From an uncultured Prochlorococcus sp. (lineage in GTDB: Bacteria > Cyanobacteriota > Cyanobacteriia > PCC-6307 > Cyanobiaceae): a stretch of 64,000 nucleotides of DNA. Under the pieces are notes generated by a model. That model was not told the origin of the DNA, did not search any database, and saw nothing but the letters and a program-made list of their open reading frames with translations. Shown here piece after piece: positions 1-9,890 of this stretch (positions are counted from its first letter, which is position 1; every line of letters begins with the position of its first letter). A program made the position numbers and the translations under genes. The stretch covers positions 1 through 64,000 of the forward strand of contig CABZNT010000004.1 in assembly GCA_902527105.1 (NCBI GenBank). The letters run 5' to 3'.

Positions 1-1028
1 GATTCTTTGATTAATACCTGTATTACTACAGCTAATGGAAGAGATAGTATTAAACCTAATGGACCAAAAATGAAGGTAAATCCAAATTGTGATATTAATG
101 TCAAACCAGGAAGTAGGTTTGCTTTTTTCTTCATTATAGATGGCATTATTATATAGCTTTCTATATTTTGAATGATTACATATGCTCCTAAAACCGCCAG
201 TGGTTTCCAAAAGTTATCTAATAGTGCAATTGAGATTGGAAATATACCACTAATAACTGGACCAATATTTGGAATTATATTAAGAACCATCGCTATTAAA
301 GCATTTGAAACAACATATTTGACATCTAATATAGACAAAACTATTAATGATAATAGACCTACTGATAATGAGCTTATAACCATAGAAAAGGTCCAATTTG
401 CTAATGCAATATTGCATTTTTCCAGTATATTTCTAAATTTGTTACGATAATTTTTTGGAATTAATAGAAGTATATTTTCTTTATATTGTTTTGGTTCGAT
501 GGAAATCATCAAACTAACAGCTAATACGAATATTAATTTCAAAAGACCTGAACCCAGATTTCCCGCTATATTTATTAAATTCCTAAAACTCTCTTGAATA
601 GCTTTTGCAATGGTTGAGGCATCTGGGATGGTAACTACATTATTTATAAGACTGAATATGTCAATAACATTTTCTGATTGTTCGCCATAAAATAGGCTAT
701 TAAATTTGTTCAGATTTATATTAATCAAAATATTTATTTTTGATAAACCATTTGGAATATCAACTAATATTTCATTGAATTCTTTTATGAACGGAGGCAA
801 TACAAGAATAAAAATAGTGAATACTATTATTGATATAACCGCTAAGACAAGAAACAAAGAAAGCGGTCGAGGAATTTTTAAACCTTTTTGAATTTGATTA
901 CATAAATTACATACAATATTTGAAATTACTAAAGAACAAATAATTAATAGAAGAAAATCTCTTAAAGTCCAAATTATTAATAAAGTGATTAAAATTACTA
1001 CTAACTTGAAATATGATGTACTACTCAA
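1..1028 (-). CDS. AI-2E family transporter / UPF0118 permease (partial, runs off left edge)
   Basis: Minus-strand frame open from a TTG at 1028 to window edge; translation is multi-TM with ...NIIPNIGPVISGIFPISIALLDNFWKPLAVLGAYVIIQNIESYIIMPSIMKKKANLLPGLTLIS..., typical of the AI-2E transporter family. The + strand ORFs at 172 and 706 are antisense shadows. Confidence 0.8.
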   Translation of the reverse strand, partial: MSSTSYFKLVVILITLLIIWTLRDFLLLIICSLVISNIVCNLCNQIQKGLKIPRPLSLFLVLAVISIIVFTIFILVLPPFIKEFNEILVDIPNGLSKINILININLNKFNSLFYGEQSENVIDIFSLINNVVTIPDASTIAKAIQESFRNLINIAGNLGSGLLKLIFVLAVSLMISIEPKQYKENILLLIPKNYRNKFRNILEKCNIALANWTFSMVISSLSVGLLSLIVLSILDVKYVVSNALIAMVLNIIPNIGPVISGIFPISIALLDNFWKPLAVLGAYVIIQNIESYIIMPSIMKKKANLLPGLTLISQFGFTFIFGPLGLILSLPLAVVIQVLIKE

Positions 1029-1041
1029 TTTTTAAAATATT

Positions 1042-1395
1042 CTACTTCTTCTCAGAATATCCTAATCCATTTGATTTGGCATAACTATTTGCAAATCTCA
1101 TAAATCTGTCAAAGTCTGATGTGTTCTTCCAAATATAAACTGCTTCTAAAAATATGGGTTCTCCATCAACAAACTTTACTTTAACTTCCCTAGTTAGTAT
1201 TTCACCTTCGGAATCTATCATCCGCATACCTGTGATTTCACCTTCTGTAATTGAAGATAATGCCTGAGGTTTTTCGAACAAAAATAATGCTTGGCCGGTG
1301 GTACCGTCCTTGCTCCTAGTCAGTCTTATTTCGGGAACTACTGGTTCATCTGTTCCTTCATAAAATTGTATTTTTGCGATCTTATTTGCTGTCAT
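1042..1395 (-). CDS. psb28: Photosystem II assembly protein Psb28
   Basis: 117 aa, [35 protein letters not shown]...[11 protein letters not shown] matches Psb28 family. Confidence 0.95.
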   Translation of the reverse strand: MTANKIAKIQFYEGTDEPVVPEIRLTRSKDGTTGQALFLFEKPQALSSITEGEITGMRMIDSEGEILTREVKVKFVDGEPIFLEAVYIWKNTSDFDRFMRFANSYAKSNGLGYSEKK

Positions 1396-1455
1396 AGTAT
1401 TCGATTAATAATTAATTATCTTAGGAAATATTTTTCTCATTCGTTTGTAATTATT

Positions 1456-2499
1456 TCATAAAAAATTATTTATTAACTCTAGGATACTTTCATCATATTT
1501 TTTGTCGGTTAAATCTAATATCTCTATATTTTTTTTACCAACCTTTTCATATTCATAACACTTATCGTAATAATCTAAAACTGATCTGCAAACTAAGTCC
1601 CATTTCTCACTATTAATTGATTCAAGAGCTATTTTTGTTCTTTGCGGTCCTAATCTTTTTTTTATCCTTAATACAGATTCTTGGAGTTCCTCTTTCTTAT
1701 AAACACTATAAGTATCTATCAATTCATCTAACCTATTAGATTCGCTTCTTAAAATTTCAATTCTCCTAGAATTTTTCATCTGATTGAAGAATTCATGAGG
1801 GATTTTACATTTACCTATATTTGCACTTTCAGCTTCTACAAAAATATTATTAGAAAATCTAAAAGAATTTAATTTTTCTGCAATCATATTTTCAAATTGT
1901 TCATTTGAAGGTTGTTCTTTCATTCCTAAACCTCCAAATGTACTTCCTCTATGACAAGCAAATCCTTCAAGATCAATAGTTTGATAATTATATTTTTCTA
2001 ATAATGATAATAACCTTGTCTTTCCTGTTCCTGTTTTCCCGCCAATAACTACAATGTTCAATTTTTTCGAAAAACTATCTAACACCCATCTCCTATACAT
2101 TTTGTATCCTCCGTTTAGTGTCACGAGATTTAGTTGAAATTTTTCCAGTAACCAAGCAATACTTTGTGACCGCATACCTCCTCTAGAGCAATATATTCTG
2201 ATATACAATTCATTATTATTTTTTTTAGTAGTAGTTTTATATGAGTCAATACACATGAATAAATTATCAAGAAGTAATTCCATTTTTTTTTCTAAAAATT
2301 GTAATCCTTCAATCACCGCTTTTTTTCTTCCTTCTTTTTTATAAATCGTTCCAATTATTGATCTCTCATCATTATCAAATAGTGGAATGTTAATAGAATT
2401 AGGCATGTGTCCTTTATAATATTCACCTGGGCTCCTAACATCTATAAGTAGTCCTTTAAAACTTCTAAATTTCTCTAGTTCTTTTCTTTTGAAATACAT
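1456..2499 (-). CDS. mnmH: tRNA 2-selenouridine/geranyl-2-thiouridine synthase (rhodanese + P-loop)
   Basis: N-terminal rhodanese with IYCSRGGMRSQSIAWLL active-site Cys, followed by Walker A GGKTGTGKT and HRGSTFGGLG motif. Confidence 0.9.
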   Translation of the reverse strand: MYFKRKELEKFRSFKGLLIDVRSPGEYYKGHMPNSINIPLFDNDERSIIGTIYKKEGRKKAVIEGLQFLEKKMELLLDNLFMCIDSYKTTTKKNNNELYIRIYCSRGGMRSQSIAWLLEKFQLNLVTLNGGYKMYRRWVLDSFSKKLNIVVIGGKTGTGKTRLLSLLEKYNYQTIDLEGFACHRGSTFGGLGMKEQPSNEQFENMIAEKLNSFRFSNNIFVEAESANIGKCKIPHEFFNQMKNSRRIEILRSESNRLDELIDTYSVYKKEELQESVLRIKKRLGPQRTKIALESINSEKWDLVCRSVLDYYDKCYEYEKVGKKNIEILDLTDKKYDESILELINNFL

Positions 2500-2532
2500 G
2501 GATGGTTTTTATTTTTTGATTGATTTTTTAAA

Positions 2533-3252
2533 ATGAATAACAAAGAACAAGATAACTATAGTAATGCTACATTAGACCTGATAAGAAAATTTGTAGATTC
2601 CAATCAAAGAAAAAGGATAAATTTATTATCTCAAATAGAATCTGAAGTCGAAAATATTTTTAATCTTGGCCCTTCACTTTTTGATATCTTTGATAATGAA
2701 GGAGATGACTGGGCTGCTGGTTGGATATTGCAAGTTTTAAAAAAATTTAAACCTGAGTTCTTTGAAAACTCTAAATTTAATAATTGGTTTAATACATATT
2801 CAGATATTGGTATTAATTATAAAGATTTGCAATTGATGTTAGTTGAGCAAAAATTTGAAGAGGCAGATAGATTAACAAGCTCCTACTTACGGAAATTAGC
2901 TGGAAAACTAGCTGAGAAACGTGGATATGTTTTCTATAGTGAAGTTAAGAATATGTCAGGTAAAGATCTACAAACAATAGATAGATTATGGACTATTTAT
3001 TCAACTGGTAGATTTGGATTCTCAATTCAAGCAAAGATATTAAAATCAGTAGGAAAAAAATATGAGTTAATGTGGCCGAAAATAGGCTGGAAAAAAGAGG
3101 GCTTATGGACTAGATATCCTGGATCTTTTCTTTGGTCATTGGATGCTCCTGATGGACATATGCCTTTAATAAATCAACTAAGAGGAGTAAGACTTATGGA
3201 CTCCATCCTAAAGCATCCTGCTATTGCAGAGAGACATAATAATATTCTTTAA
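2533..3252 (+). CDS. gun4: GUN4 domain protein (Mg-chelatase/porphyrin-binding regulator)
   Basis: C-terminal GUN4 signature: LQTIDRLWTIYSTGRFGFSIQAKI...WPKIGWKKEGLWTRYPGSFLWSLDAPDGHMPLINQLRGVRLMDSIL. Confidence 0.9.
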   Translation: MNNKEQDNYSNATLDLIRKFVDSNQRKRINLLSQIESEVENIFNLGPSLFDIFDNEGDDWAAGWILQVLKKFKPEFFENSKFNNWFNTYSDIGINYKDLQLMLVEQKFEEADRLTSSYLRKLAGKLAEKRGYVFYSEVKNMSGKDLQTIDRLWTIYSTGRFGFSIQAKILKSVGKKYELMWPKIGWKKEGLWTRYPGSFLWSLDAPDGHMPLINQLRGVRLMDSILKHPAIAERHNNIL

Positions 3253-3300
3253 ATTGAGGTATCCTATAAGTTAAACTTAAGAAAGTATCAAAATATTATT

Positions 3301-3735
3301 ATGTCCTTACTTCGGGGCAAGAATATTTTAAAAAAGTTTTTTAAAAGACCAAGGATTAACTGGTCAAACTACGAATTCGAATCATCATTACAGTTAAATG
3401 AATTTGTCGATCAATTATTAGAACCTATAAAAAATTCTCAATCAAGCTACCTTATAAAACTTGGATTACATGAAGCTTTAGTTAACGCAGTAAAACATGG
3501 AAATAAATTAGATCCAAAAAAAAATATTAGAGTAAGAAGAATAATTACTCCTAATTGGTGTGTTTGGCAAATTCAAGATCAAGGTAATGGTTTAGAAATA
3601 AAAAAAAGGGACTACAAATTACCGAAAAAAATAAGTAGTGTAAATGGCCGTGGCCTATACATTATTAATGAATGTTTTGATGATATTAGATGGAGTAGTA
3701 AAGGTAATAGGCTTCAGTTGGCTTTAAAAAGGTGA
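3301..3735 (+). CDS. ATP-binding anti-sigma-type (RsbW/HATPase_c_2) protein
   Basis: LHEALVNAVKHGNKLDP (N box) and GNGLEI / NGRGLYIINECFDDI (G boxes). Confidence 0.75.
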   Translation: MSLLRGKNILKKFFKRPRINWSNYEFESSLQLNEFVDQLLEPIKNSQSSYLIKLGLHEALVNAVKHGNKLDPKKNIRVRRIITPNWCVWQIQDQGNGLEIKKRDYKLPKKISSVNGRGLYIINECFDDIRWSSKGNRLQLALKR

Positions 3736-3978
3736 TTTTTTACTAGGGCAAGGTTGATCTACATTAATTTCTTTTAACCATTTAATGCTTTCTTCTATAT
3801 ATTGTATAGTTTCCTTCTCATTACAAGAAATAATTAAGTGGCATAATCCTGCCGAAATTAGTTCTGCAGATCGTTTATGTTTATTTCGTTTATCTTTATG
3901 CCATTTAGAATGATCAATTTTTAATTTATCATTAAGACTTTGAACAAGCTGAATAGTATCTTTATCCCAATAGGTCAT
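3724..3978 (-). CDS. Small conserved cyanobacterial protein (DUF6439-like)
   Basis: 84 aa ORF, convergent overlap of 12 bp with the preceding gene; family assignment from memory only. Confidence 0.6.
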   Translation of the reverse strand: MTYWDKDTIQLVQSLNDKLKIDHSKWHKDKRNKHKRSAELISAGLCHLIISCNEKETIQYIEESIKWLKEINVDQPCPSKKSPF

Positions 3979-3990
3979 AGGAGTTTTTAT

Positions 3991-5046
3991 TTACTTTACA
4001 GCAGACCATACTTTGGTCATAAAAAAGGAATTTGATTTTACATCTTTAAATCCTACATCCTCAATTTTAGAATCTATATCTTCTTTTATATAATCACAAT
4101 AAAAAGGCTCATGAAAAGATTTATAGAAGCTTTCCATTACAGATGTAAAGTCAGGTGAATCACTTATTTGAATTGAATCAGCTAAAACTAGTATTCCCCC
4201 AGGTTCAAGAACTCTAAAAAATTCATTTAATACTTTAGCTCTAATTGTTCTAGGTAATTCATGAAATAAGTAAACACAAGAAACACATTGAAAACTATCA
4301 TTTTCAAAAGGTAATTCCTCAGCATTACCTTTTATTAACTGAATTAAATCTCCATCTAAATCTGAAATATATCTACTTGCCTCTTTTAAGTATGAATCAG
4401 ATAAATCAATTCCTGTAATTTTTTCTTTAGGAAATGCGGCTCTTAATTGTTTTAATGTTCTTCCTGATCCAGTAGCCACATCAAGTATTTTTATAGAACT
4501 TTTTTTTCTATCACTAAATATCCCAAGACCTTCTTTCATTGGCTTAATTATTCTTCTCCTCATTGAGTCAGCACTACCGTTGAAAAGTATCTCAACTTGT
4601 AGGTCATAAATGCTAGCTGAAAAATCTGATAAATAACCATCCGTTTGATGATGAAAATTTCTCAAGTAATATTGAGGATAATTATCTTTATCAATTGATT
4701 TTGGAAGATCATCAAAGTTTTGTTTTCTGCGTCTATCCCATGTATTAGGCATATCGAGCCAAATTTTAGGATATTGAGTTAGATATCTAAGCCATGGTTC
4801 GTCAAACAATAATTTTTTTGGATATATATTTTTTTCTGCATCATTCCAATCTTCTTCTCTTAAAATATCCATTGAATTTTGGATTTGCATAAGAAGATCC
4901 CTATCTATATCAAAATTTTCAAGCTTAGAATCTGGAAGAATAAAGTTCATTAGTCTTGAACTAATCTGCTTGTGAGCGAAACCTGCAATGCTTTTACTTT
5001 GTTGTAGCGTTTTATATGCAATTTTTGAAATAGATTCCCTAGCCAT
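3991..5046 (-). CDS. Class I SAM-dependent methyltransferase
   Basis: ILDVATGSGRTLKQLRAAFP...ITGIDLSDSYLKEA...LPFENDSFQCVSCVYLFHELP. Start placed at internal ATG 5046 (MARESISKIAYK); the track start (5088) lies inside the glnA terminator. Confidence 0.85.
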   Translation of the reverse strand: MARESISKIAYKTLQQSKSIAGFAHKQISSRLMNFILPDSKLENFDIDRDLLMQIQNSMDILREEDWNDAEKNIYPKKLLFDEPWLRYLTQYPKIWLDMPNTWDRRRKQNFDDLPKSIDKDNYPQYYLRNFHHQTDGYLSDFSASIYDLQVEILFNGSADSMRRRIIKPMKEGLGIFSDRKKSSIKILDVATGSGRTLKQLRAAFPKEKITGIDLSDSYLKEASRYISDLDGDLIQLIKGNAEELPFENDSFQCVSCVYLFHELPRTIRAKVLNEFFRVLEPGGILVLADSIQISDSPDFTSVMESFYKSFHEPFYCDYIKEDIDSKIEDVGFKDVKSNSFFMTKVWSAVK

Positions 5047-5072
5047 TTTTCGATTTATATATATATATTCCA

Positions 5073-5123
5073 ACAAAAAAAAAATCAATTTGAGAATATT
5101 TTGTGATATTTCTCAAATTGATT
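5073..5123 (-). terminator. Rho-independent terminator of glnA
   Basis: Perfect 14-bp inverted repeat AATCAATTTGAGAA (5083-5096) / TTCTCAAATTGATT (5110-5123), followed on the minus strand by a long T tract. Confidence 0.85.
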
Positions 5124-5148
5124 ATTTTAAACTAATGTGTTCTTTTAA

Positions 5149-6570
5149 TTATGCATCGTAATACATAAAGAATTCATGTGGATGAGGCCTTTGTCTTAGT
5201 TGTTGAACCTCTTCGTATTTTATATCGATAAAGTTATCAATAAAATCTTCAGTAAATACTCCACCAGCTAATAGATAATCCTTATCAGCTTTTAATGCAT
5301 TAAGTGAGTCATTTAAGGATGAAGGTACTGTATCAATTTTTGCAAGTTCATCAGCTGGAAGTTCAAATAAATCTACATCTACTCCATCACCAGGATCAAT
5401 TTGATTTTTAATTCCATCAATACCAGCAAGCATCATCACAGAAAATGCTAAGTAAGGATTTGCAAGTGCGTCACCTGATCTGAATTCTAATCTTTTAGCT
5501 TTAGGGCTTGGTCCTGTTAAAGGTATTCTTACTGCAGCTGATCTATTTCCCTCTGAATAAACTAGGTTTACAGGTGCTTCGAATCCTGGAACCAATCGTT
5601 TATAACTATTTGTAGTTGGGTTAGTAAATGCTAAGAATGATGGAGCATGTTTCAGTATGCCTCCGATATACCATCTTGCTGTTTGAGATAAATTTGCATA
5701 TGCTCCTTCACCAAAAAATAGTGGCTGCCCACTCTTCCATAAACTCTGGTGAACATGCATTCCAGTTCCATTATCGTTAAACACAGGCTTGGGCATAAAT
5801 GTTGCAGTTTTGCCATACTTTTTAGCAACATTTCTGACAACGTATTTATAAGTCATTACATTATCAGCAGAATTTATTAACGAATCGAATTTCATTCCAA
5901 GTTCGTGTTGACCGGCACCAGCAACTTCATGGTGATGCTTTTCTGTGGGTATGCCTAATTCACCCATTAAAAGTAACATTTCTGATCTGATGTCTTGCGC
6001 GGTATCATTTGGAGAAACTGGGAAATAACCTTCTTTGTATTGGATCTTGTATCCTAAATTTCCACCTTCTTCAATTCTTCCTGTGTTCCATGGAGCTTCA
6101 ATTGTATCTACACTATAAAAGCAGGAACCCTCTTTTGAGTCGTATCTCACGTCATCAAATAGGAAGAATTCTGGTTCCGGTCCAAAAAATGCTGTATCAG
6201 CAATCCCAGTAGATTCTAAGTACTTTAAAGCCTTTTGAGCTAAAGATCTTGGGCATCTATCATAAGGTTCACCGCTTCTAGGCTCTTGAATAGAGCAAAT
6301 CATACTTAGAGTTTTATGTTTATAAAAAGGATCTATCCATGCTGTACTTGCATCAGGAACCATTGACATATCGGAAGCATTAATTGCTTTCCAACCTCTT
6401 ATTGATGAGCCATCGAATGCCAGACCTTCTGTAAATGAATCCTCTTCTATCATGTCTGATGTAAGAGTTAAATGTTGCCATTTTCCATGGATGTCTGTGA
6501 ATTTTAAATCAATTAGTTCAATTCCTTCGTCTTTAATTTGACTTAAAACATCTTGTGGGGACTTAGACAT
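5149..6570 (-). CDS. glnA: Glutamine synthetase type I
   Basis: 473 aa from ATG 6570 ([33 protein letters not shown]); GS motifs [31 protein letters not shown]. The TTG at 6627 in the track lies in the promoter. Confidence 0.97.
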   Translation of the reverse strand: MSKSPQDVLSQIKDEGIELIDLKFTDIHGKWQHLTLTSDMIEEDSFTEGLAFDGSSIRGWKAINASDMSMVPDASTAWIDPFYKHKTLSMICSIQEPRSGEPYDRCPRSLAQKALKYLESTGIADTAFFGPEPEFFLFDDVRYDSKEGSCFYSVDTIEAPWNTGRIEEGGNLGYKIQYKEGYFPVSPNDTAQDIRSEMLLLMGELGIPTEKHHHEVAGAGQHELGMKFDSLINSADNVMTYKYVVRNVAKKYGKTATFMPKPVFNDNGTGMHVHQSLWKSGQPLFFGEGAYANLSQTARWYIGGILKHAPSFLAFTNPTTNSYKRLVPGFEAPVNLVYSEGNRSAAVRIPLTGPSPKAKRLEFRSGDALANPYLAFSVMMLAGIDGIKNQIDPGDGVDVDLFELPADELAKIDTVPSSLNDSLNALKADKDYLLAGGVFTEDFIDNFIDIKYEEVQQLRQRPHPHEFFMYYDA

Positions 6571-6592
6571 AACTTTTGTAATACCTTCTATG

Positions 6593-6634
6593 AAATTAAT
6601 AACTTGATGATTCTTATTATGTATCAACCGTAAC
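6593..6634 (-). promoter_or_regulatory. Candidate NtcA-activated promoter of glnA
   Basis: Minus strand GTTACGGTTGATAC (6634-6621; GT-N10-AC), then 22 bp, then TAATTT (6598-6593; TAN3T), matching the spacing of class II NtcA promoters. Confidence 0.75.
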
Positions 6635-6784
6635 TTTTTTCAACACTAGATGTCTTCTTTTAGTGTTTCAACTCATTACATTAATAAATATTTACTTAAT
6701 TATTTAAATTGAATTAATTTCTATAAAAAAATATCGCTTAAGCGACAATATTAGTCTAATTTAAAAGTAATTGAATGTAATTCT

Positions 6785-7969
6785 TTGACAGAAGCAAAAC
6801 TTATTACGGCTTTAAATAAAGATAATTTATCTCATATTTCAAAGACTTATGTTCCCTCTAGACTTTTATTGGGACCTGGGCCATCAAATGCACATCCAGA
6901 AGTCTTAAACGCTCTTTCTCTAAATCCAATTGGTCATTTAGATGAAGCATATATTTCATTAATGTCTGATGTTCAAAAACTTCTACGGTATACTTGGCAA
7001 TGCAATAATCGTCTTACACTCCCAATGAGTGGAACTGGTAGTGCTGCCATGGAAGCTTCAATAGCTAATTTTATTGAAGAAGGCGAAAAAATTCTTATAG
7101 CTAAAAAAGGATATTTTGGAGATAGATTAGTTGATATGGCAACTAGGTATAAAGCTCAAGTTTCCGTTATTGACAAACCATGGGGTGAGGCTTTTACCTA
7201 TGAGGAAATTAAGTATGAAATAGAGACTAAAAAACCAGCTATTTTTGCTATTGTTCATGCTGAAACATCGAGTGGTGTTTTACAACCCCTTGAGGGGATT
7301 GGCGATATATGTAGAAAAAATAACTGCTTGTTTTTGGTTGATGCAGTTACTTCACTTGGCGCTTTAGAATTACTTATAGACGAATGGAAAATTGATCTAG
7401 CATACAGTTGTAGTCAAAAGGGATTAAGTTGTCCTCCAGGATTAAGTCCTTTTACAATGAATACAAGAGCAGAGGAAAAACTAAGTTCAAGAAAAACAAA
7501 AGTGCCTAACTGGTATTTAGATTTATCGCTATTGAATAAATATTGGGGTTCTGATCGAGTTTACCATCATACTGCGCCAGTAAATATGAATTTTGCGATT
7601 CGTGAAGGATTACGATTAATTGCGAATGAGGGTTTAGAAAACGTTTGGAATAGACACAATACTAATGCAAAGAAACTGTGGAATGGTTTAGAAAGTCTTG
7701 GAATGGAATTACTTGTACCAGAGGATTATAGATTGCCAACTTTAACTACAGTTAAAATACCTCCAGCAGTTGATGGGGATGGTTTTAGAAATCATCTCTT
7801 AAGAAACTTTGGAATTGAAATAGGAAATGGACTTGGAGAATTATCTGGAAAGGTGTGGCGTGTAGGGTTAATGGGTTTTAATTCATGTGAGGAGAATGTT
7901 AACAGATTATTAAACCTTTTTGATACTGAGTTAAAGAAATTTTCTATTTTTGAGTCCTCAACTTTTTAA
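6785..7969 (+). CDS. Class V aminotransferase (alanine/serine--glyoxylate aminotransferase-like)
   Basis: LLLGPGPSNAHPEVLNAL...LTLPMSGTGSAAMEASIANF...SCSQKGLSCPPGLSPF; TTG start. Confidence 0.88.
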   Translation: MTEAKLITALNKDNLSHISKTYVPSRLLLGPGPSNAHPEVLNALSLNPIGHLDEAYISLMSDVQKLLRYTWQCNNRLTLPMSGTGSAAMEASIANFIEEGEKILIAKKGYFGDRLVDMATRYKAQVSVIDKPWGEAFTYEEIKYEIETKKPAIFAIVHAETSSGVLQPLEGIGDICRKNNCLFLVDAVTSLGALELLIDEWKIDLAYSCSQKGLSCPPGLSPFTMNTRAEEKLSSRKTKVPNWYLDLSLLNKYWGSDRVYHHTAPVNMNFAIREGLRLIANEGLENVWNRHNTNAKKLWNGLESLGMELLVPEDYRLPTLTTVKIPPAVDGDGFRNHLLRNFGIEIGNGLGELSGKVWRVGLMGFNSCEENVNRLLNLFDTELKKFSIFESSTF

Positions 7970-8459
7970 ACCATATCTGTAAGATTTGACTGCATTCATC
8001 TTCTAGGATACCTCCAATTATTTCCATTTTATGATGAGCACTTTCATGTTTTGATAGGTCGATTGAGCCACCAAATCCGCCTCTTTTCTTGTCGTAAGCC
8101 CCGAAAATAACTCTACCCATCCGTGCCTGAATAAGAGCAGAGGAACACATAGTACAAGGTTCTAAATTTGTGATAATAGTACAGTCATTAAATCTCCAAT
8201 CATTTTTTATTAGAGATGCCTGCCTAAGTGCCATTATCTCAGCATGACCTAATGGGTCTTTATTTATATTCCTCTTGTTAACCCCTCTCCCGATACATCT
8301 TCCTCTCTCATCTAAAATTATCGAACAGATTGGAACCTCAACTTTTCTAATTTCTTTGGATCTTCTTAATATCGAATTCATCCACAATGTGTATTTTGAA
8401 TTATATTTTCTTTTTTGTTGATCTTCACTACTATTTCCATTTTCGAAAAAATATCTCAT
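7944..8459 (-). CDS. tadA: tRNA-specific adenosine deaminase
   Basis: GHAEIMALR...TNLEPCTMCSSALIQARMGRVIFGAYDKKRGG zinc deaminase signature. Confidence 0.9.
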   Translation of the reverse strand: MRYFFENGNSSEDQQKRKYNSKYTLWMNSILRRSKEIRKVEVPICSIILDERGRCIGRGVNKRNINKDPLGHAEIMALRQASLIKNDWRFNDCTIITNLEPCTMCSSALIQARMGRVIFGAYDKKRGGFGGSIDLSKHESAHHKMEIIGGILEDECSQILQIWFKKLRTQK

Positions 8460-8502
8460 TTACCTATATTGAGAATAGAATTATTAATAGATATCTTATC
8501 TG

Positions 8503-9888
8503 ATGGCTGAAGATCTAATTAATAATAAAGATATATATTTCCCCTCGTATTTAGGGACTAATGACAAATTGATTACTCTTCTTAATAGAGCAAGTCAAAC
8601 TCTCTGTGACTGGTTCTCTGTAGCTGATAAAAATGGTCCTTTACCTTTTGATGAGAGTTTCAAGTGCACTATGCCTGCGGAAGATGGTAACTCTGCAGAT
8701 GATTTGTTTTCTGAAATTGAATCTCTTTTGAATAATTCATTTAATCCCGTTCATCCTTGCTCACTAGCTCACCTTGATCCCCCACCATTAATATTCTCTA
8801 TTTTGGGAGATTTAATTGCTGCTGGTTTAAATAATAATCTTCTCGCTTACGAGTTATCACCAAGTGCAACATTGCTTGAGGAATCATTATGCAAATGGTT
8901 TGCTAAGAAACTAGGGTTTAATGATTTCTCAGGAGGTATAGCTGCTAGCGGAGGTACATTAAGTAATCTGAATGCACTTATAGCAGCAAGAAATAATTCT
9001 GGATTAGGTACAAATCCTAATTCTGTATTACTTGTTAGTGAAGATGCTCATTCTTCGTTCGTTAAATGCATAAGAGTAATGGGTCTTGATACTGCGAATC
9101 TTGTCAGGATTAAAACTGATAAACAAGGTCGAATGGATATAAATGATCTTAGAAAGTCTTTAGATAAATGTTCTATAGAAAATAAAAAAATATTTGCTAT
9201 TGTTGCCACCCTTGGGACAACTGTTAGAGGAGCGATTGATCCTATTAAAGAAATAAGTGAAATCTGTAAACAAAGAAACATATGGTTACATATTGATGGT
9301 TCAATTGGAGGGATTTTTGCTATAACTTCTATTCCAATAGAGGGGTTAAATAATATTAATCAGGCTAATTCGATAACGATAAATCCACAAAAAATCATTG
9401 GCATAACAAAGACTTCATCTTTGTTATTGGTTTCAAATATGAGTACTTTAGAAAATACTTTTAATACTGGACTACCATATATATCATCTAAAGAAAATAT
9501 TATAAATAGAGGAGAAATAGGTATACAAGGTTCTAGACCTGCAGAGATTATCAAACTTTGGCTTGGATTACGTTTTTTAGGTATGAATGGAATAGAAAAT
9601 ATATTAAAATCATCAATTAAAAGAAAAGATTTTTTTATTAAAAATATTAGTAAAAATAAATTTGATATTTATTCAGGTCCTCTTCATATTGTTTCATTCT
9701 TACCAAAGAAACTTAAGCCAAAAGACTCTGATGTATGGACTCAAACTAAAGTTAATGAACTAATTAATAATAATTTTATGCTTTCTAGACCAAAGTTTAA
9801 AGGCAAATATTTTTTGCGGGTTGTCATGGGAAATTACAATACAAAAGAATCTCATATTGAAGAACTTTTGAGACTTCTAGATGCTTAA
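8503..9888 (+). CDS. Group II pyridoxal-dependent amino acid decarboxylase
   Basis: HPCSLAHLDPPPL...GGIAASGGTLSNLNALIAARN...WLHIDGSIGG...NPQKIIGITKTSS. Confidence 0.85.
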   Translation: MAEDLINNKDIYFPSYLGTNDKLITLLNRASQTLCDWFSVADKNGPLPFDESFKCTMPAEDGNSADDLFSEIESLLNNSFNPVHPCSLAHLDPPPLIFSILGDLIAAGLNNNLLAYELSPSATLLEESLCKWFAKKLGFNDFSGGIAASGGTLSNLNALIAARNNSGLGTNPNSVLLVSEDAHSSFVKCIRVMGLDTANLVRIKTDKQGRMDINDLRKSLDKCSIENKKIFAIVATLGTTVRGAIDPIKEISEICKQRNIWLHIDGSIGGIFAITSIPIEGLNNINQANSITINPQKIIGITKTSSLLLVSNMSTLENTFNTGLPYISSKENIINRGEIGIQGSRPAEIIKLWLGLRFLGMNGIENILKSSIKRKDFFIKNISKNKFDIYSGPLHIVSFLPKKLKPKDSDVWTQTKVNELINNNFMLSRPKFKGKYFLRVVMGNYNTKESHIEELLRLLDA

Positions 9889-9890
9889 TT

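Noticed and set aside
172-891. + strand ORFs 172-450 and 706-891
   Set aside because: Antisense to the AI-2E transporter frame, which has clear family similarity.
5652-5840. ORF-track ORFs antisense to strong genes (e.g. 5652-5840, 6009-6212, 9048-9281, 9360-9554, 14370-14552, 22494-22709, 27509-27820, 48841-49089, 53930-54310)
   Set aside because: Entirely inside confidently identified CDS on the opposite strand (or another frame), with no recognisable domains; shadow ORFs.
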